Shown: piece after piece, positions 49,207 through 60,125 of the stretch | How positions within the stretch are numbered: the stretch's first letter is position 1 | Layout of the letters: the number at the start of each line of letters is the position of its first letter | NCBI RefSeq assembly: GCF_016859285.1 | Contig: NC_053415.1 | Coordinates: 464,501-528,500 of the forward strand | DNA length: 64,000 bases | DNA from: Xiphias gladius | Taxonomy: Eukaryota > Chordata > Actinopteri > Istiophoriformes > Xiphiidae | Direction of reading: 5' to 3' | Notes under the pieces: model-generated | The model's input: the letters and a program-made list of their open reading frames with translations, nothing else | The model's database searches: none | Told to the model about the DNA's origin: nothing | Position numbers and translations under genes: made by a program

Positions 49207-51861
49207 TCAGGGCAAAATTAGAAACTGGATATCTATACTGAAGTTTCAAAATTGAAGGAATAAGCAATAAATGCCAAAATAACCATATTTAAGACCTTGT
49301 TAAAGAAGATTCCTCAATTTATAAACTGAGGTCAAAGAAATAAACAACTGATAGCTGACCAAAAGAAACTAAATCAGAACTTGGAAAAAAGATATTACTA
49401 TAATGGGGTGCTGTGTTTTAAATAAGTTTGGTAACAATTTCTTTAGACTAATGTCAAGTTACATCAACAGCAGATATGAAAGTGGTGACACTGTATTGAG
49501 AATACGTGTTTGTGAAAAGGAGGCAATCAGTGCTGTCTCACCTGTGTTGACTTCACCTACGGTGGCCTGCTTGAACAGGGAGTAGACCTGCAGCATCTCA
49601 TCATCTGTTGGCTTCGCCTTCAGTTGCTTTACCTCAGCTGCTGCTGTGTCAAATTTAGCCTACAGAGGAGAGGACAACAATTTTACTAACAATACTAATG
49701 TGATACTTTGTTGATTCCCATGGACTACAGTCGGTCAGAGGTCAGGATCACCTACAAAGCAACACCCCAGACTTTAGAATAACATGAGCATACTCCTTGA
49801 AGCTGAGTTAAGTGCTTGCTATTCTCTTGTCTTGTTGTTTATTCAACATGGTGGACCAAGAGAATTGCACTTGTTGTGTACACATATTATACACGTACTT
49901 TGGCCTCTAATTTCTTTTTTGCTTTAATTTAATCAAATGACCCAAAAATACTACAGTAAAAATATATATTTGTTCCAAGGCATAAACTGCATTGGCAATC
50001 ACATAAGTCAACTGTAATACTGAGCTTGACACTTTCACCTGGCAATGACTGTGGACTGCAGTATGTCAAATTGTGGTATAAGTGATTACTTTGACTTCTG
50101 TTGACAGTGCTAACAGACTGATGGGGTAAAACATAGTTTCAGTCTGACTATAACATTAGTTACACCTGAGGTGAAGCCAGAAATGGTGAAAATTGGCCTG
50201 ACCAGCACCAGGCTAGACTTGTCACATCGACCAGACTGATCTAAACTTGCTTTATGAAACAGAAGTTTCTGAAAATAAGCCTTTTAGTCTTTCAGGTTAA
50301 TGTTATTGAAACATTACAGTGTTTTTAAATATAACACATGAGAAATGCTTCATATTTAATGAGTGAGGCTACAGTTAGGGAATCATCTTGTAACTAAATT
50401 GATACAATAGTTAGATCCATTAAGTTCATTCTTATCATATTGAATCAATACATCAACATTTTGAGCAGTAGGAACATTTTGTGTGTGAAGGAAAAACTAG
50501 CAGTGAATAAAGATATTTTTTAACTTTAACCACCTCTGCTAACCTATTGGCAGTTATCCATGCTGTGCACAGCTCCCTTACCTAAGCTTGCATTACATAT
50601 GCCTTTTGTTTGTCAATTAGTTAAACTTTTGTTAACATGAGACTCTACCACAATAAATCAACGTTCACTCCTTCACCTCCAGAGTTTGATAAGACTAAGA
50701 TCATGGGTTCATGTGTTCAGCACAGCATGAGATATCCCTCAAATCTTTCCAATGAGACTGTGAATCTGGAGAAAACCCCACTAGCTGTGCCACTCTGTGC
50801 CAACTGGGCCAGGGGAATACCAGGTTGGATACTAAAAAGTCCCAGTAAAATGATCTTTTACAGGTTTTTGGATTCATGCTTTATATAATCTCATTGGTCT
50901 GCTTATTGCCAGAAAAGCACTACAGATAATGATGTGAATAAATGCATCAAAAACACCAAATGAAACAGAACAATCTACACAGGAAAACTTGCCACACTGT
51001 TCAAAAATGTGCTGCTGTTGTTTGTCTCCATATGTATAAAAAAAAAAAAAAAAAAATAAATAAATAAATCTATGAAGAAACCTCAGGGACACAAAAACAC
51101 AACAGGTGGTAGAATTATAAAGGAGGAGCAAAGGTCAGATTGTAGGCAACCTTTACAGAATGGATATTTGTCTTTCCCCACCACCAGGCTGTGTCACTTG
51201 CTGGATGGCTGTAGGTGAAAGGTAAGGGAGAAAAGTCTGAATGACGGCACCATTTTAATACTCTTTCAAACTCGTGCTGGTCAGCTGCCAGATGTGGCTG
51301 CGTGTCTAGCTGCGAGGCAGGACATGGCAGTTTAAGAAGTTCCCCTCACATAAATACTCAGTCCTCCAACATATGAGCAGGCATGCATAGCTATGGGTCA
51401 GCAGTCATGCTGCCTTCTTACTAAAGTTGAGCTCTTCAGTACCGCCCATTCAAATTCCACCGACCAACACTGAGGACGAGGGTACACCAAAGACATAACC
51501 TGTTAACACTTGGCATAAACTGTACTTAGTGCACGTGACCTCGCGGAACGAAGGATGACAATGAATTCCATTTCCCACACCCATCACCACGTAAATTCAC
51601 AAACTAAGCTCACTCTTACACAGTAGCCCGTATCGTGCATCAGAGTATCAGTAGGAAACGATGCTCTCCTCTTCAGTTGCCATGTGCTCACTCAATTTGA
51701 GAAAGCAAGACCCGAGGCTCTCTTTCATTTGTTGTTAGCATAGCCTATAAACCGAGCTAACGGCTTCCTCTATTGCTCGTTTAACGGGACACAGCGGAAT
51801 ATGAACGGGCTATTCAGTGCTTGCATATTGCTAATTCCAAACCCACCTGGAGATCAGCCAT
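45648..51861 (-). CDS. dbi: Acyl-CoA-binding protein (diazepam-binding inhibitor), 4 coding exons
   Basis: Small cytosolic carrier that binds medium- and long-chain acyl-CoA esters and supplies them to lipid metabolism; in vertebrates it is also the precursor of peptides acting on GABA-A receptors. The coding sequence joins 51861-51847, 49659-49542, 48909-48847 and 45721-45648 (15+118+63+74 bases) into 89 codons plus TAA. All introns are GT-AG and phases agree. The single ACBP domain fills the protein (family 86-90 residues). Visible: [51 protein letters not shown] and KEDAMNEYI, ending KQKYGF. Ligand residues corresponding to bovine Tyr28, Lys32, Lys54 and Tyr73 are kept (Tyr31, Lys35, Lys57, Tyr76); bovine Tyr31 is Phe34 here. 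The start has a strong context (A at -3, G at +4). Introns are 2187, 632 and 3125 bases. It appears intact. Confidence 0.96.
47044..48385 (+). mobile_element. Tc1-like transposon (copy C) inside dbi intron 3
   Basis: The most complete copy of the family also seen at 5566-6984 and 18690-19425, inserted opposite to dbi transcription. Left terminal repeat from about 47044 (gtatttggacagtg, cctctgtacaccac). Transposase pieces: [20 protein letters not shown] (47457 onward), [13 protein letters not shown] near 47790, and [12 protein letters not shown] near 48070-48105, where the family's usual His is Gln. The right terminal repeat is readable to gctgaaagtctaaa (about 48380) and then stops. A stop, frameshifts and a C-terminal deletion (the WPSQSPDLNP block is absent after KQTVKGG) make it inactive. 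Confidence 0.9.
47109..47147. other. Perfect 17-base inverted repeat in the Tc1 left end
   Basis: aatcaagatgtgattgc (47109-47125) and its exact complement (47131-47147) flank taaga. The family's other ends hold one such arm, so a terminal-repeat segment was duplicated in inverse here. Confidence 0.9.
48457..48567 (+). mobile_element. Solo left terminal repeat of the same Tc1 family
   Basis: TA at 48455-48456 followed by cagttggggccataagtatt, then ctctgtacaccaccacag and gtgactgaagtgtaaac. It points the same way as the left end of copy C, so it is not that element's right terminus but a separate truncated copy. Confidence 0.75.
48847..48909 (-). CDS. dbi: dbi coding exon 3
   Basis: 63 bases, acceptor ctgaag before 48909 and donor GTATAC after 48847. 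Codes [20 protein letters not shown] with phase-1 borders on both sides. Holds the acyl-CoA-binding Lys57 and the KWDAW signature. Confidence 0.95.
49180..49206. repeat. Poly(A) tract in dbi intron 2
   Basis: Run of about 25 A in intron 2 after aataaataaatt. On the sense (minus) strand it is poly(T). Confidence 0.9.
49542..49659 (-). CDS. dbi: dbi coding exon 2
   Basis: 118 bases, acceptor tctgtag before 49659 and donor GTGAGA after 49542. Codes [17 protein letters not shown] through [11 protein letters not shown], holding Tyr31 and Lys35 of the ligand site. Confidence 0.96.
49660..51846 (-). other. dbi: dbi intron 1
   Basis: 2187 bases between exons 1 and 2. A poly(A) run lies at 51038-51054. 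No element or other gene recognised. Confidence 0.85.
51847..51861 (-). CDS. dbi: dbi coding exon 1 (MADLQ)
   Basis: ATG at 51861-51859, five codons, then donor GTGGGT. The same frame is open upstream to an ATG at 52056, which would add 65 residues if translated. The short form fits the family's length. Confidence 0.85.
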
Positions 51862-52130
51862 ATTTAGTTTCGGGTCCGACAAAGCAAGCTCTCCCTTCAA
51901 AAGGTACACACCTCTATAATGGCTGAAGGAGTAATGTCCACTTTCCCTAACATCATGCAACTGCAACGCTTCCAGGTCCACCTCACTGTGCTTTGAACAC
52001 GCCCTCCCCTCAATGCCGTTGGCTAAATCGAAAACTTTACATAAAATCACGGTCAATCATTGGGTGGCGTGAAGATTGTAACCAATCACGCCTCTAGAAA
52101 TAAGGATTGTAATGAATTATGAATGATAAA
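51862..52130 (-). promoter_or_regulatory. dbi: dbi 5' UTR and promoter region
   Basis: On the minus strand there are two CCAAT-type boxes (gattggttac near 52075-52084 and cacccaatg near 52057-52065) and GC/CACCC-like elements (gaggcgtgat near 52085-52094, ggggagggcgtg near 52000-52012), without a clear TATA box. This is the make-up of a housekeeping promoter, in line with the broad expression of dbi. Confidence 0.5.
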
Positions 52131-52149
52131 TAATTGCTGTATAAAAGTT

Positions 52150-52520
52150 AGTTTTGGATGTACTAAGAGCATAGACTGTATAAAAAATGTACAAAGACTG
52201 AAAGTCAAGTCAATGCGGAAGTGCCTTTAACCTGCATTCTTTCTAATGACCAGCAGAGGGTGACTCCACTAGTTGCAAAAAGAACTCCGACAGGTTAGGC
52301 TAGTTATAGGAATCTATGAGAAAATAACCCTACTTCTTACTTGATTTATTACCTCAATAAACATTTTCCTAAAGAGTTTATGGTTTCAATCGCTAGTTTA
52401 AAGTCTTCTACAATACAGCATGATGTTCATTTTGTAAATTATGGTCCCATTTAGAGTAAAATAGACGATAAACTAGAGTGTGCTTTGGGGCGTGGCTACC
52501 TTGTGATCGAAAAGTTCCGG
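52150..52520. repeat. Dispersed repeat upstream of dbi
   Basis: catagactgtataaaaaatg, gaccagcagagggtgactcc, taaacattttcctaaagagt and atgttcattttgtaaattat are words I know as abundant in teleost genomes. Element class not known. It sits about 100 bases upstream of the presumed dbi promoter. Confidence 0.5.
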
Positions 52521-54320
52521 TCACGCACTGCGACCTGCATGTCAGGATGGAGCATTGCGTATCCATGGAGCTGTGTAAAGTCACTGAAGGAGTCGGCTGG
52601 TCAATTTATCTGCTAAGTAAATTTTGTTAATATCATAGTTAATGTGAATTATGGATTCACCTTGGTAGCCAAGATATCTAATTAGCGCAAGTGTTAACTG
52701 ACAACACAGCGTTTGCTATGCTAACGGTACCTTGCACCGCCGGACTGGTAACCTGTGTTAACTACAAACTGTGGGAGTGTTAACCCATCTGTTAATGTAG
52801 TGGTAACTATTCAACCAAAGCCCGATACAGTCACAACTTAAACTAATGCTACGATAACGACGTTGTTGTGTGTTTCTGGCACGTGTGACCACATTAAAGT
52901 GCAGTGCATTAGTGTACTATGCTGCATCAATGTGAGTTAAGAAAACTGACCTTGAGGACGTCGTGACAGTTCAGGTTAAATGTGGTTAAAACAGAAACGT
53001 TAACTTTCTATGTTGTCATTAGGTAGTTCTGAATACCTGCTATATCTCTAAGAATAAACACATGAAAATCATTAACGTGACGTTGTACAGCTAGGTGTTC
53101 ATGTAGCCATGCAGTGCAGACGTAAAATAATGCTGGCTTGGTAAGAATAACATAAGACAATACATTTTGGGAACAGATCCTCAGTTCACAAGCAGCACTG
53201 GCAGACAGATAGAAGGGCATAGCTTTTTCATTGACCCAAATATTGTGATTACTGGACAATCAAAAACGCTCTCGTAATCTGGAGTAGGCTAATGGTTATG
53301 TCATCGTGATGTAAAGTGTTCATTGTGGTGTGTTACTTTTGATGTGTTGTCATATTGATGTTTATGCAATACTTTGCGTTTCGCTATGCTACAGCTTGGG
53401 TGTTGCCAAGGCTGCATGATTCCCCCTATGCTGTGAATGTTGGATTCAAGGGTTTTTATTTCTGCTTTAATGTGCCCTTATATGCGAATGGCTGCTTGTT
53501 GCCTGATAATTCGTGCATAGTTTGACTATTTTTTCTGTGCTTATGTTTGTATTTCTCTTATTGTTTTTTATAAGCCATCAACCGGTCAGGGACTGCAAAT
53601 GAAGATGAGCCTGTATGGCTAAATCTGGCACATTTACATGATGGACTCATGCTTGTGTTAATTAATGTGCTTTGTCCCTTCTTTAATATATAAACAAACA
53701 ATTCTCATTTTCATTGGAGATGTGGTTACCTTGTTAGTGCAAACTGGACCCCATCTAAACACGTCACATCTGTGCAGGAGGAGCAGTTCTTCACAGAAAA
53801 GAAGGTAGGATACATTTATACTGTATGCACTAATTACACAATACATTTTCTGTACCAATACTTACATTGGTACTTATACAATACTGGTGAAAGTGGATTA
53901 AATACAAATCCTAACCAGGGGTAACATTTTAGTAACAATTTATCACAATGTGTGGACAGCAACATTTAATGAAATCATCAGTCACCCTTTATGATGTCCA
54001 TGATCATGATGCCACTCTTTTCATTTTTAACAATATCAAGTGACTCCTGTCCTTTCCCTAAAGCACATGGAAAACCCAAAACAGGAAATCTTTCAAATGT
54101 TACTTTGAATTTAACCGCTGTTGTTAATGCTTCTGATGTCTTTTTTTGCACTTTGGTGTGTCGGATATTCAGTTTGTGGACCCGTTAGCGTAGAACACTG
54201 TTTTAAGATGACTCATACACACGTTAGAAACTCTATTTAGAAATGCTGTTCATTCACACAATGATCATATCAGAAAAATATTACAAGTGTGTTCTTATGT
54301 ACAATAAACAGTATATAGAA
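52521..54320 (+). other. Possible divergent transcription unit (weak)
   Basis: Head-to-head with dbi. An ATG at 52546 starts a 27-codon frame. At 53784-53810 a 27-base stretch (EEQFFTEKK in phase 0) lies between a fair acceptor (tctgtgcag) and donor (gtagga). A 65-codon frame lies at 53991-54188 and AATAAA near 54304. I cannot join these or name a product. In tetrapods the gene next to DBI is C2orf76, but none of its protein is recognisable here. Confidence 0.15.
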
Positions 54321-55300
54321 GAACATTTGAAATGTAGGAGTTTGTGATTTAATACTGTAAGTTCATAAATGATAGTCCTTAAGTGAAGCACACACTCATG
54401 CACCTATCCTGACAAGCTGGTATCTTCATGTGATTCATTGTGATCCACCACGTCTTAACTAAAGTGTTTGTCTTCTACTGCAAATCGAAAGGTATCCACA
54501 CTGTGAAAACTGAATGACCAGTGCCAGTAGAAGGAAGACTTCATGTATGGAGCAGTGTATTTGGTGCCATTCATCTGGTTGTGGAAAAAAATGGGTCGTG
54601 ATGATGACACCAGAAAACCACTTTCAGTTCAGCTTCCTCTGATGAAAGGACAGAACAACTTTTTTTAAGTTCATTATTCTCCGTCCTTAAGATTCACAGG
54701 TTCAATTTCTTGCCTTCTACTTCATTTCTGCTGTTGTTAGATAGGTGATAGTTGTAACATTTTTAAAAACAGAATGTTGAAAATATTAAACTGTAATTAA
54801 GTGATGGAACAGTTCTGGCACAGTCATCACCTTCACAGATGAAAGTATTTCCCTGTTTGACAACAAAAGGGTCTTCAGTAGGAAACAGCTGGAACTGGCC
54901 AACCAGGAGTGCACCAGGGAACACAATGTGACTCCTGTAATAGATATGTACTGCTGTTACAACTTTAAGAGTATGTATTTGGCATACAAACACTTTAGTT
55001 TGTACTGAAGATTTGACTGTTAGATTTTAAGGCAGTTAGGTTAAGTAATTGATATTGCATGTCCTTGCATGTTTTTCATTTGACAGAGACTTCCAAAATG
55101 TCAGTGTGGTGCAGCTCACGTACATTACTTTTTATTCATAACTACAGTTATAGTATTGGAAACGTGTTTAATTACCCTTTGCAATTTGTAGTCATAGTTT
55201 TGTTTTATTGAATTTTTAAAAAACCTACCATGATTAAACAGTACTGAGTGCATTTTCCATTGACTACAGAACGCTCTTGTCTGGTTTTTAAGAATTGACC
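54321..55300 (-). other. Candidate minus-strand exons of unknown gene (weak)
   Basis: Three stretches have splice-like borders: about 55286-55235 (acceptor aaccag, donor GTAGGT), about 54966-54863 (acceptor tattacag, donor GTGATG; open frame HIVFPGALLVGQFQLFPTED), and about 54579-54446 (acceptor ccacaaccag; ends in a stop). Phases do not give one convincing protein and no family is recognised, so they may be chance or an old retroelement. Confidence 0.15.
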
Positions 55301-55918
55301 ATATATTCACATGTATACCATATGCCTCGTAATTAATCTAGCAGGAAACTTTGGTGTATTAGTGTTGTCAGTGTCATTAAAACTGATAAGTACATAAGAC
55401 ACAAAGAAAGCACAAACTCTTGATATCTCTCTTTTGGTCCTTCATTGTCAATGTTCAAGAACAGCAACATTTAATAAACATTTATCTTATTTATATTGTT
55501 TAAAACTAAAATATAAATAGCCTTGTAATTAATTGCAAATTCTGGTAAAACCTCCATCAGTGTTTTCTTCTGTGATTACAATATTGTGCATGTTGCTATT
55601 GTTAAACTCATACAACATTTGCACCGTGAAAACTATCAACAAACAGGGCAAGAGCTTCATAAATGCTTTTATTGCACATTAAAAACTGCATTCATTTCAA
55701 CAATTTTATTATCCATCAACAACACCAGAATGAAGTATAAAATAATGTAAATGTATGAATTAAATAACTACTTAACTACTTAACAAAATGAAAAAATGAA
55801 AAAATACAGCTGTGGATCAAGGTAAAGGTGAACTTACCTGTCATTAGACAAGTTTTGATAATAAAAAGGGGTAGTTGAATCTCAACTATGCAACATAATT
55901 TTCAGCAACAAGTGAACA
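55301..55918. other. Intergenic DNA, nothing recognised
   Basis: AT-rich; no gene recognised. Confidence 0.4.
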
Positions 55919-56299
55919 TCGATCAGCCACAACATCAAAATCAGTTACCAGTTTTAATGTTGTGGCAGAAGAGTTTATATATACAGTATATACAGATGGG
56001 TGACAAAGGAAAAACCAGAAAATTCAGTGGAAAAACAGGATGATAATGTCCCTATACACAGGGCATGACGGGTCACTGAATGGCTTGATGAGTTAAAATT
56101 AAATTAAATTAATTAATTTTCACCCATCTGTATCTATATACAGTGGGGTCCAAAAGTTTGACACCACTTTTTACTTGGTCTAAGACTTTTGGACCCCACT
56201 GTATATACGGTATATTTATATAGATATATACTGTATATATACACCATTCTGCCACAACATTAATACCAGTAACTTGTTTTAATGTTGTGGCTGATCGGT
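55919..56299. mobile_element. Nested hairpin MITEs
   Basis: The outer element has ends gatcagccacaacat (55921) and atgttgtggctgatc (to 56297), and each end folds on itself (gccacaacat...atgttgtggc). Inside it a second inverted pair, tacagatgggtga (55991) and tcacccatctgta (to 56132), bounds about 142 bases. Beside that lies a third, with perfect 19-base arms tacagtggggtccaaaagt (56139-56157) and 56185-56203. None codes for protein, so they are probably non-autonomous elements mobilised by Tc1-type transposases. Confidence 0.75.
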
Positions 56300-57595
56300 G
56301 TATGTTACCATAACACTGTTAACAACAATGCGAGCCATGTCAATCATCCCCGGATTGGCACCAGCCTTCCATCTGAATATCTGGGTGATTCCAAAGAAGA
56401 TGATCTTCATATCTGGATACTGCAGATGGAGGTGGTGCAGGTCCTCTTTTATTGCTGCGACAAGGTTGAAGCTGTCCCCAGTTATGCAGACCATAGCTGG
56501 ATGGAAAAAACACTGTAATAGTGAGAAATGTATCATATTGTAGGCCATAGCGAAAAAGGCAAAAGACAGAGCACTCTCCACAGTTATCCGAAATTACATT
56601 ATTCGCTCAGCTTAGTTGTAAAAAGTCTGCTGTACTGTTTTACATTAAATAGTAATAGGTAAGTAACTAATACTTAAGTGGTATGGTGTGGGTGCACATG
56701 CATTGATGGTTCCCAGTACTCAGTAATTGTACTTTTTCTGAAATAGAAACAAATTATTCCAATAGATGCCTTGCAAAAAGTAGCCTAAAAAAACTTAACC
56801 AAAGAACATTAATATTAACTCACACTCACATAACGTTGAACTGTACTTCATTCATTTAACCGGGAGAGTACACATTAAGAAATAACAATGTACTCTGGTG
56901 TAACGTTAATTTAGTTAAATGAGCTAATTTCCATCTGCTGATTTGTTGGTTCTTGAACGAATAGCATGTCGAGATACCAACAGTTACCTGTATCATTATG
57001 GTTAATGAATTATAACCTACAGGAAATTTTGTTATAGCTAATAGTTAGCTATACTTAATGACACTAACAACCTGCTGTCACTGTTGACAAGTTAGGTAAC
57101 GTAACCTTAGATTTGCAGAACCAATTTTGAAACACAATGTAAGAATATGTTTAGTCATAGTTACATACAGTTTAACGTTAACTTATACATGGGATTTTCT
57201 TCTACAATAACATTACAAGGTAACTCCTCTTAATACCTGCCAAATGTGGACATGTATGTCAATTAGCTACTAAGATTACTTTTAACACTTAGCTATAAAG
57301 TTAACATTATGTTAAAAGTTAGCTTCCTCATTATGGAAGCTAACTTTGTTTGGAGCGACTTCGCATGGTGCAGCCAGAACCTGGTATAATCAGGTTGCCG
57401 GTAGAAGTGGGCGTGCATGTCCACCCCTTGCTCCTCACCAGCTTTAACCTTTCGTCCACATATGGTCACTACTGGCTCCAAAAAAAACCCCCCCAAAAAA
57501 CCAAGATGGCGACGGCCGCAGAACCAGACTCGAGGCGTCGGAATGGTAGTCCACAACCAATGGGTGATGTACCGATGGGTTTCCACTTCATTAAA
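56300..57595 (-). mobile_element. Dispersed element R4, copy 2, with SGNH-like coding block
   Basis: Same orientation and order as 20100-21440. The minus strand reads FNLVAAIKEDLHHLHLQYPD and, further on, RWKAGANPGMIDMARIVVNS, but the upstream GGND-type block is deleted between about 56475 and 56520. The far end has ccaagatggcgacggccgc (57501-57519, a YY1-like site) and an ACCAAT box. The tgacgtca palindrome of copy 1 has mutated here (tgatgtac). Confidence 0.6.
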
Positions 57596-57769
57596 AAAAA
57601 CTTTTATAAAGCAAGTAGTATAATTACTGCTTATAATACATCCATGCATCTCACAAAATTTATATCAAGACACCTATACACACACTTAAATAGTGGAAAA
57701 ACATGAGAGCATCACCTCAGACAAAACTAACATTTTTCACACAAACAGAAAAACAAACAAAAACTCGAA

Positions 57770-59230
57770 ATGGCGAACGGAGAGGCGATTCTTAACAATT
57801 CTATACGTTTCAGCAACAGAGATTCTCTGCCAACTGTTGCCAACACAAATCTAGTGATCTTTGGACAAACCTTCCGTATTTTCTATAGAAGAGAGTTGAC
57901 AGTATTGCCCTGTGAGTGAGGGGCATACCTCTCTTTGCGTCTACTCTGTTCAGACAGTAGCAGAGAGGCGGAGCAGCACACTCAGTCCAAAGAAGTGAAA
58001 GCTAATCGATCATTCCATTGCAACATCAGCACGCAGCAGCTTTAACCATGCCTCCAACATCTTGGACTGATGGCGACTATCAAATCAATCAAACCTATCA
58101 ACGACCGTTATGACAAATTTTGAATTGTCAACAGCTTAAAATAATATATTGTAAAACATTACTATAGAAGCATCTCCTGAGAAAAGTGTGTGCGCTTGCT
58201 GTGCAAATTTCTGGTGATTGGCATGATTTTTGGACTTTAATCATAGGAAAATTCATTGACCTTGGAGTGCAATGGTAGTGCAGGAGAGCCTTAAAACACT
58301 TAAGCATTAGCCTTTAATTCATTACAGTATGTAACTCACAAAGTATGTAACTCTCATAATAATGAGGCAGTGTGCAATAGTCAAGATTTTACTGTAAAAT
58401 CTGAGTACAGTTTGTAGTGTATACATGTACCCACTTATAAATACAATGTGAATGAAGGGGCTTCCTTAGACTTTTATGCAGTATAATAACTCATAGACTG
58501 TATGTGTTAATAATGAGCTTATGAGTTGGCAAAGTTGATCAGTATGTAACAATGAGCATTTTGAAATATCAGAGGAGTTTGTTATATACTGAAATATAAA
58601 TACGATGGATGTTTAAATTTTAACAGTTATCAATAAGAAAAGTAAAAGCACCCATCTACAAAGAGTTACACATTATTTGACTTTCTCGGTCACATTAAAA
58701 CTGTGGGAAGAAATCAGTGGGTTCTTTTTTTATCATGTTTTTTAAGAATAAATCATTAAACCTACAAATTTATCCAAATTTTAGGGGATTACAGGGACAC
58801 AGCTGGCATAAACACATATGAAAACTTCACTTCTGCTGCAGTTTCTGTCCTCTCCCTCCTACTCTCACATGATGAGATAAACAGACTGTACAGTCAAATA
58901 GGTGTTATTAAAAATAAACTCAGGAATTGTATGTCCCTTCAGACCCTTAGCTCTCTTTTATATATTAGATATGGTTTGACGCTGGCTGGAGATGCATACT
59001 ATGAGCACAAACTGCCAGATAAGGTTCTGCGACTCTCTGGCACTTTAGCTGTCTATTCATTTAATTCATATCTTGCAGCAGGATCTAACTCCTCCTCTGC
59101 ACACAACATTGCCCCACAGGGGATGAGTACTGAGGATAGGGATCTTGTGGAGGAGGATGAATTCTGTCTCAGCACCCTCATGGAGTGATCTAGAATCAGA
59201 TCAGGATCACAAACAGGTTTACAGTATTGT
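57770..59230 (+). mobile_element. hAT-type transposon remnant
   Basis: The stretch at 57825-57925 (caactgttgccaacacaa, tctagtgatctttggaca, agagagttgacagtat) is related to repeat R6 at 25410-25790. It lies upstream of a reading frame at 58760-59188 that resembles the C-terminal dimerisation region of hAT transposases. Grouping them as one element is inference; ends and target duplication were not found. Confidence 0.45.
58785..59188 (+). CDS. hAT transposase C-terminal (dimerisation) region, intact frame
   Basis: Open from 58760, with a plausible acceptor (ttttag) before 58785, to TGA at 59186-59188, about 134 codons from the acceptor. It reads AAVSVLSLLLSHDEINRLYS, QIGVIKNKLRNCMSLQTLSS, LLYIRYGL and DKVLRLSGTLAVYSF. 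The pattern 'LxLLxS...R.FS....K...RN.M...TL.SLL.IRYGL' matches the hAT dimerisation domain, though the Ser-Asn-Ala triplet usual before the R.FS segment reads His-Asp-Glu here. The tail is acidic (EDRDLVEEDEF). No stop or frameshift is seen, unlike most elements nearby. The upstream exons were not found. It may be a relic, or a fragment kept as part of a host gene. Confidence 0.5.
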
Positions 59231-59290
59231 TAAATAGTTTTTTTTATTCTCGCACATACAATCATTTTGCTTTGGTGTTGTAAGTTAGGC

Positions 59291-59349
<59 letters not shown>
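59291..59349. repeat. (TA)n microsatellite
   Basis: TA run of about 59 bases with one G interruption, directly before the direct repeat at 59357. Confidence 0.97.
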
Positions 59350-59352
<3 letters not shown>

Positions 59353-59356
59353 TTCA

Positions 59357-59513
59357 CTGTCCATTAAACAGGAGGGTCAGGGACATTTACAGGTTTGTTA
59401 AAAAAATTTAGTCTATTAGTCTATTTAGTTTATTTAGTCCCTTCTCTAAATTAATCAAACTGAGTATGTTTTTTCTCATAACCATATAAATTTAACTGCA
59501 GCAGATTACCAAA
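59357..59513. repeat. Direct repeat R7, copy 1
   Basis: Nearly identical to 63530-63662: ctgtccattaaacaggaggg, catttacaggtttgttaaaa, aaactgagtatgttttttct and taactgcagcagatta in the same order. This copy has about 22 extra bases of ttagtctattagtctattta type. Confidence 0.9.
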
Positions 59514-60014
59514 TCTGCTGTGTGTGTGTGTATATATTGTTATTCTTTTAAAAATATGGACTTAGTTTTTTTGTAAATATGCACATATAGTTTTGTATGG
59601 TTTTATGCTCAGTTGCAGCACACCAACTGGCCTGTATACATACCCTTGCCTGTTAAGCCACTGATACAATAGCTTTTCATCAATGCAATGCATTCACCAA
59701 TGGTTGCGATGTCAGCATCGTTGGTCATATATTGATTGTGCACTTTTAAATCTTTAAAAAAAAAATAATCTTTGTATCTGGAGGATTAAAAGGTGTATTC
59801 ACTAGGGGGCAGATTAGGAGCATTCATCCCAGACTGAAAATGCAACATCCTCCTAGTGGTTTGTTACCCAGAAGAAGGCTGTGTGCTGTGTGGAAGAAAA
59901 AAATAAGAAAGATATTCTGCTGCTTCTATCTTTCTCTCTGAGTCATCATTTTAAAGTAAATATAGCCTAAATAACAGCACTGCGATTCATAAGTGCTATA
60001 CGTAGGCAACTGGA
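59514..60014. other. Intergenic DNA, nothing recognised
   Basis: Short GT run at about 59519-59532; no gene recognised. Confidence 0.4.
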
Positions 60015-60125
60015 ATGCTTGAGGTTCTCGAAGATGTTTCACCTCTCATCCCACAGGCTTCTTTAGTTCTAAATGACTGATGGGGGAGTCCCAGGCATTT
60101 AACCTCTTGACTTGTAACTAAGCTA
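60015..60125. repeat. Retroelement-tail-like repeat
   Basis: ggttctcgaagatgtttcac, then ctctcatcccacaggcttct, resembles a motif common in fish Penelope/SINE-type repeats (from memory). Short and tentative. Confidence 0.35.

Noticed and set aside
57350..57706. 118-codon frames on both strands
   Set aside because: Lie within the end of dispersed element R4 and match its non-coding promoter-like end.
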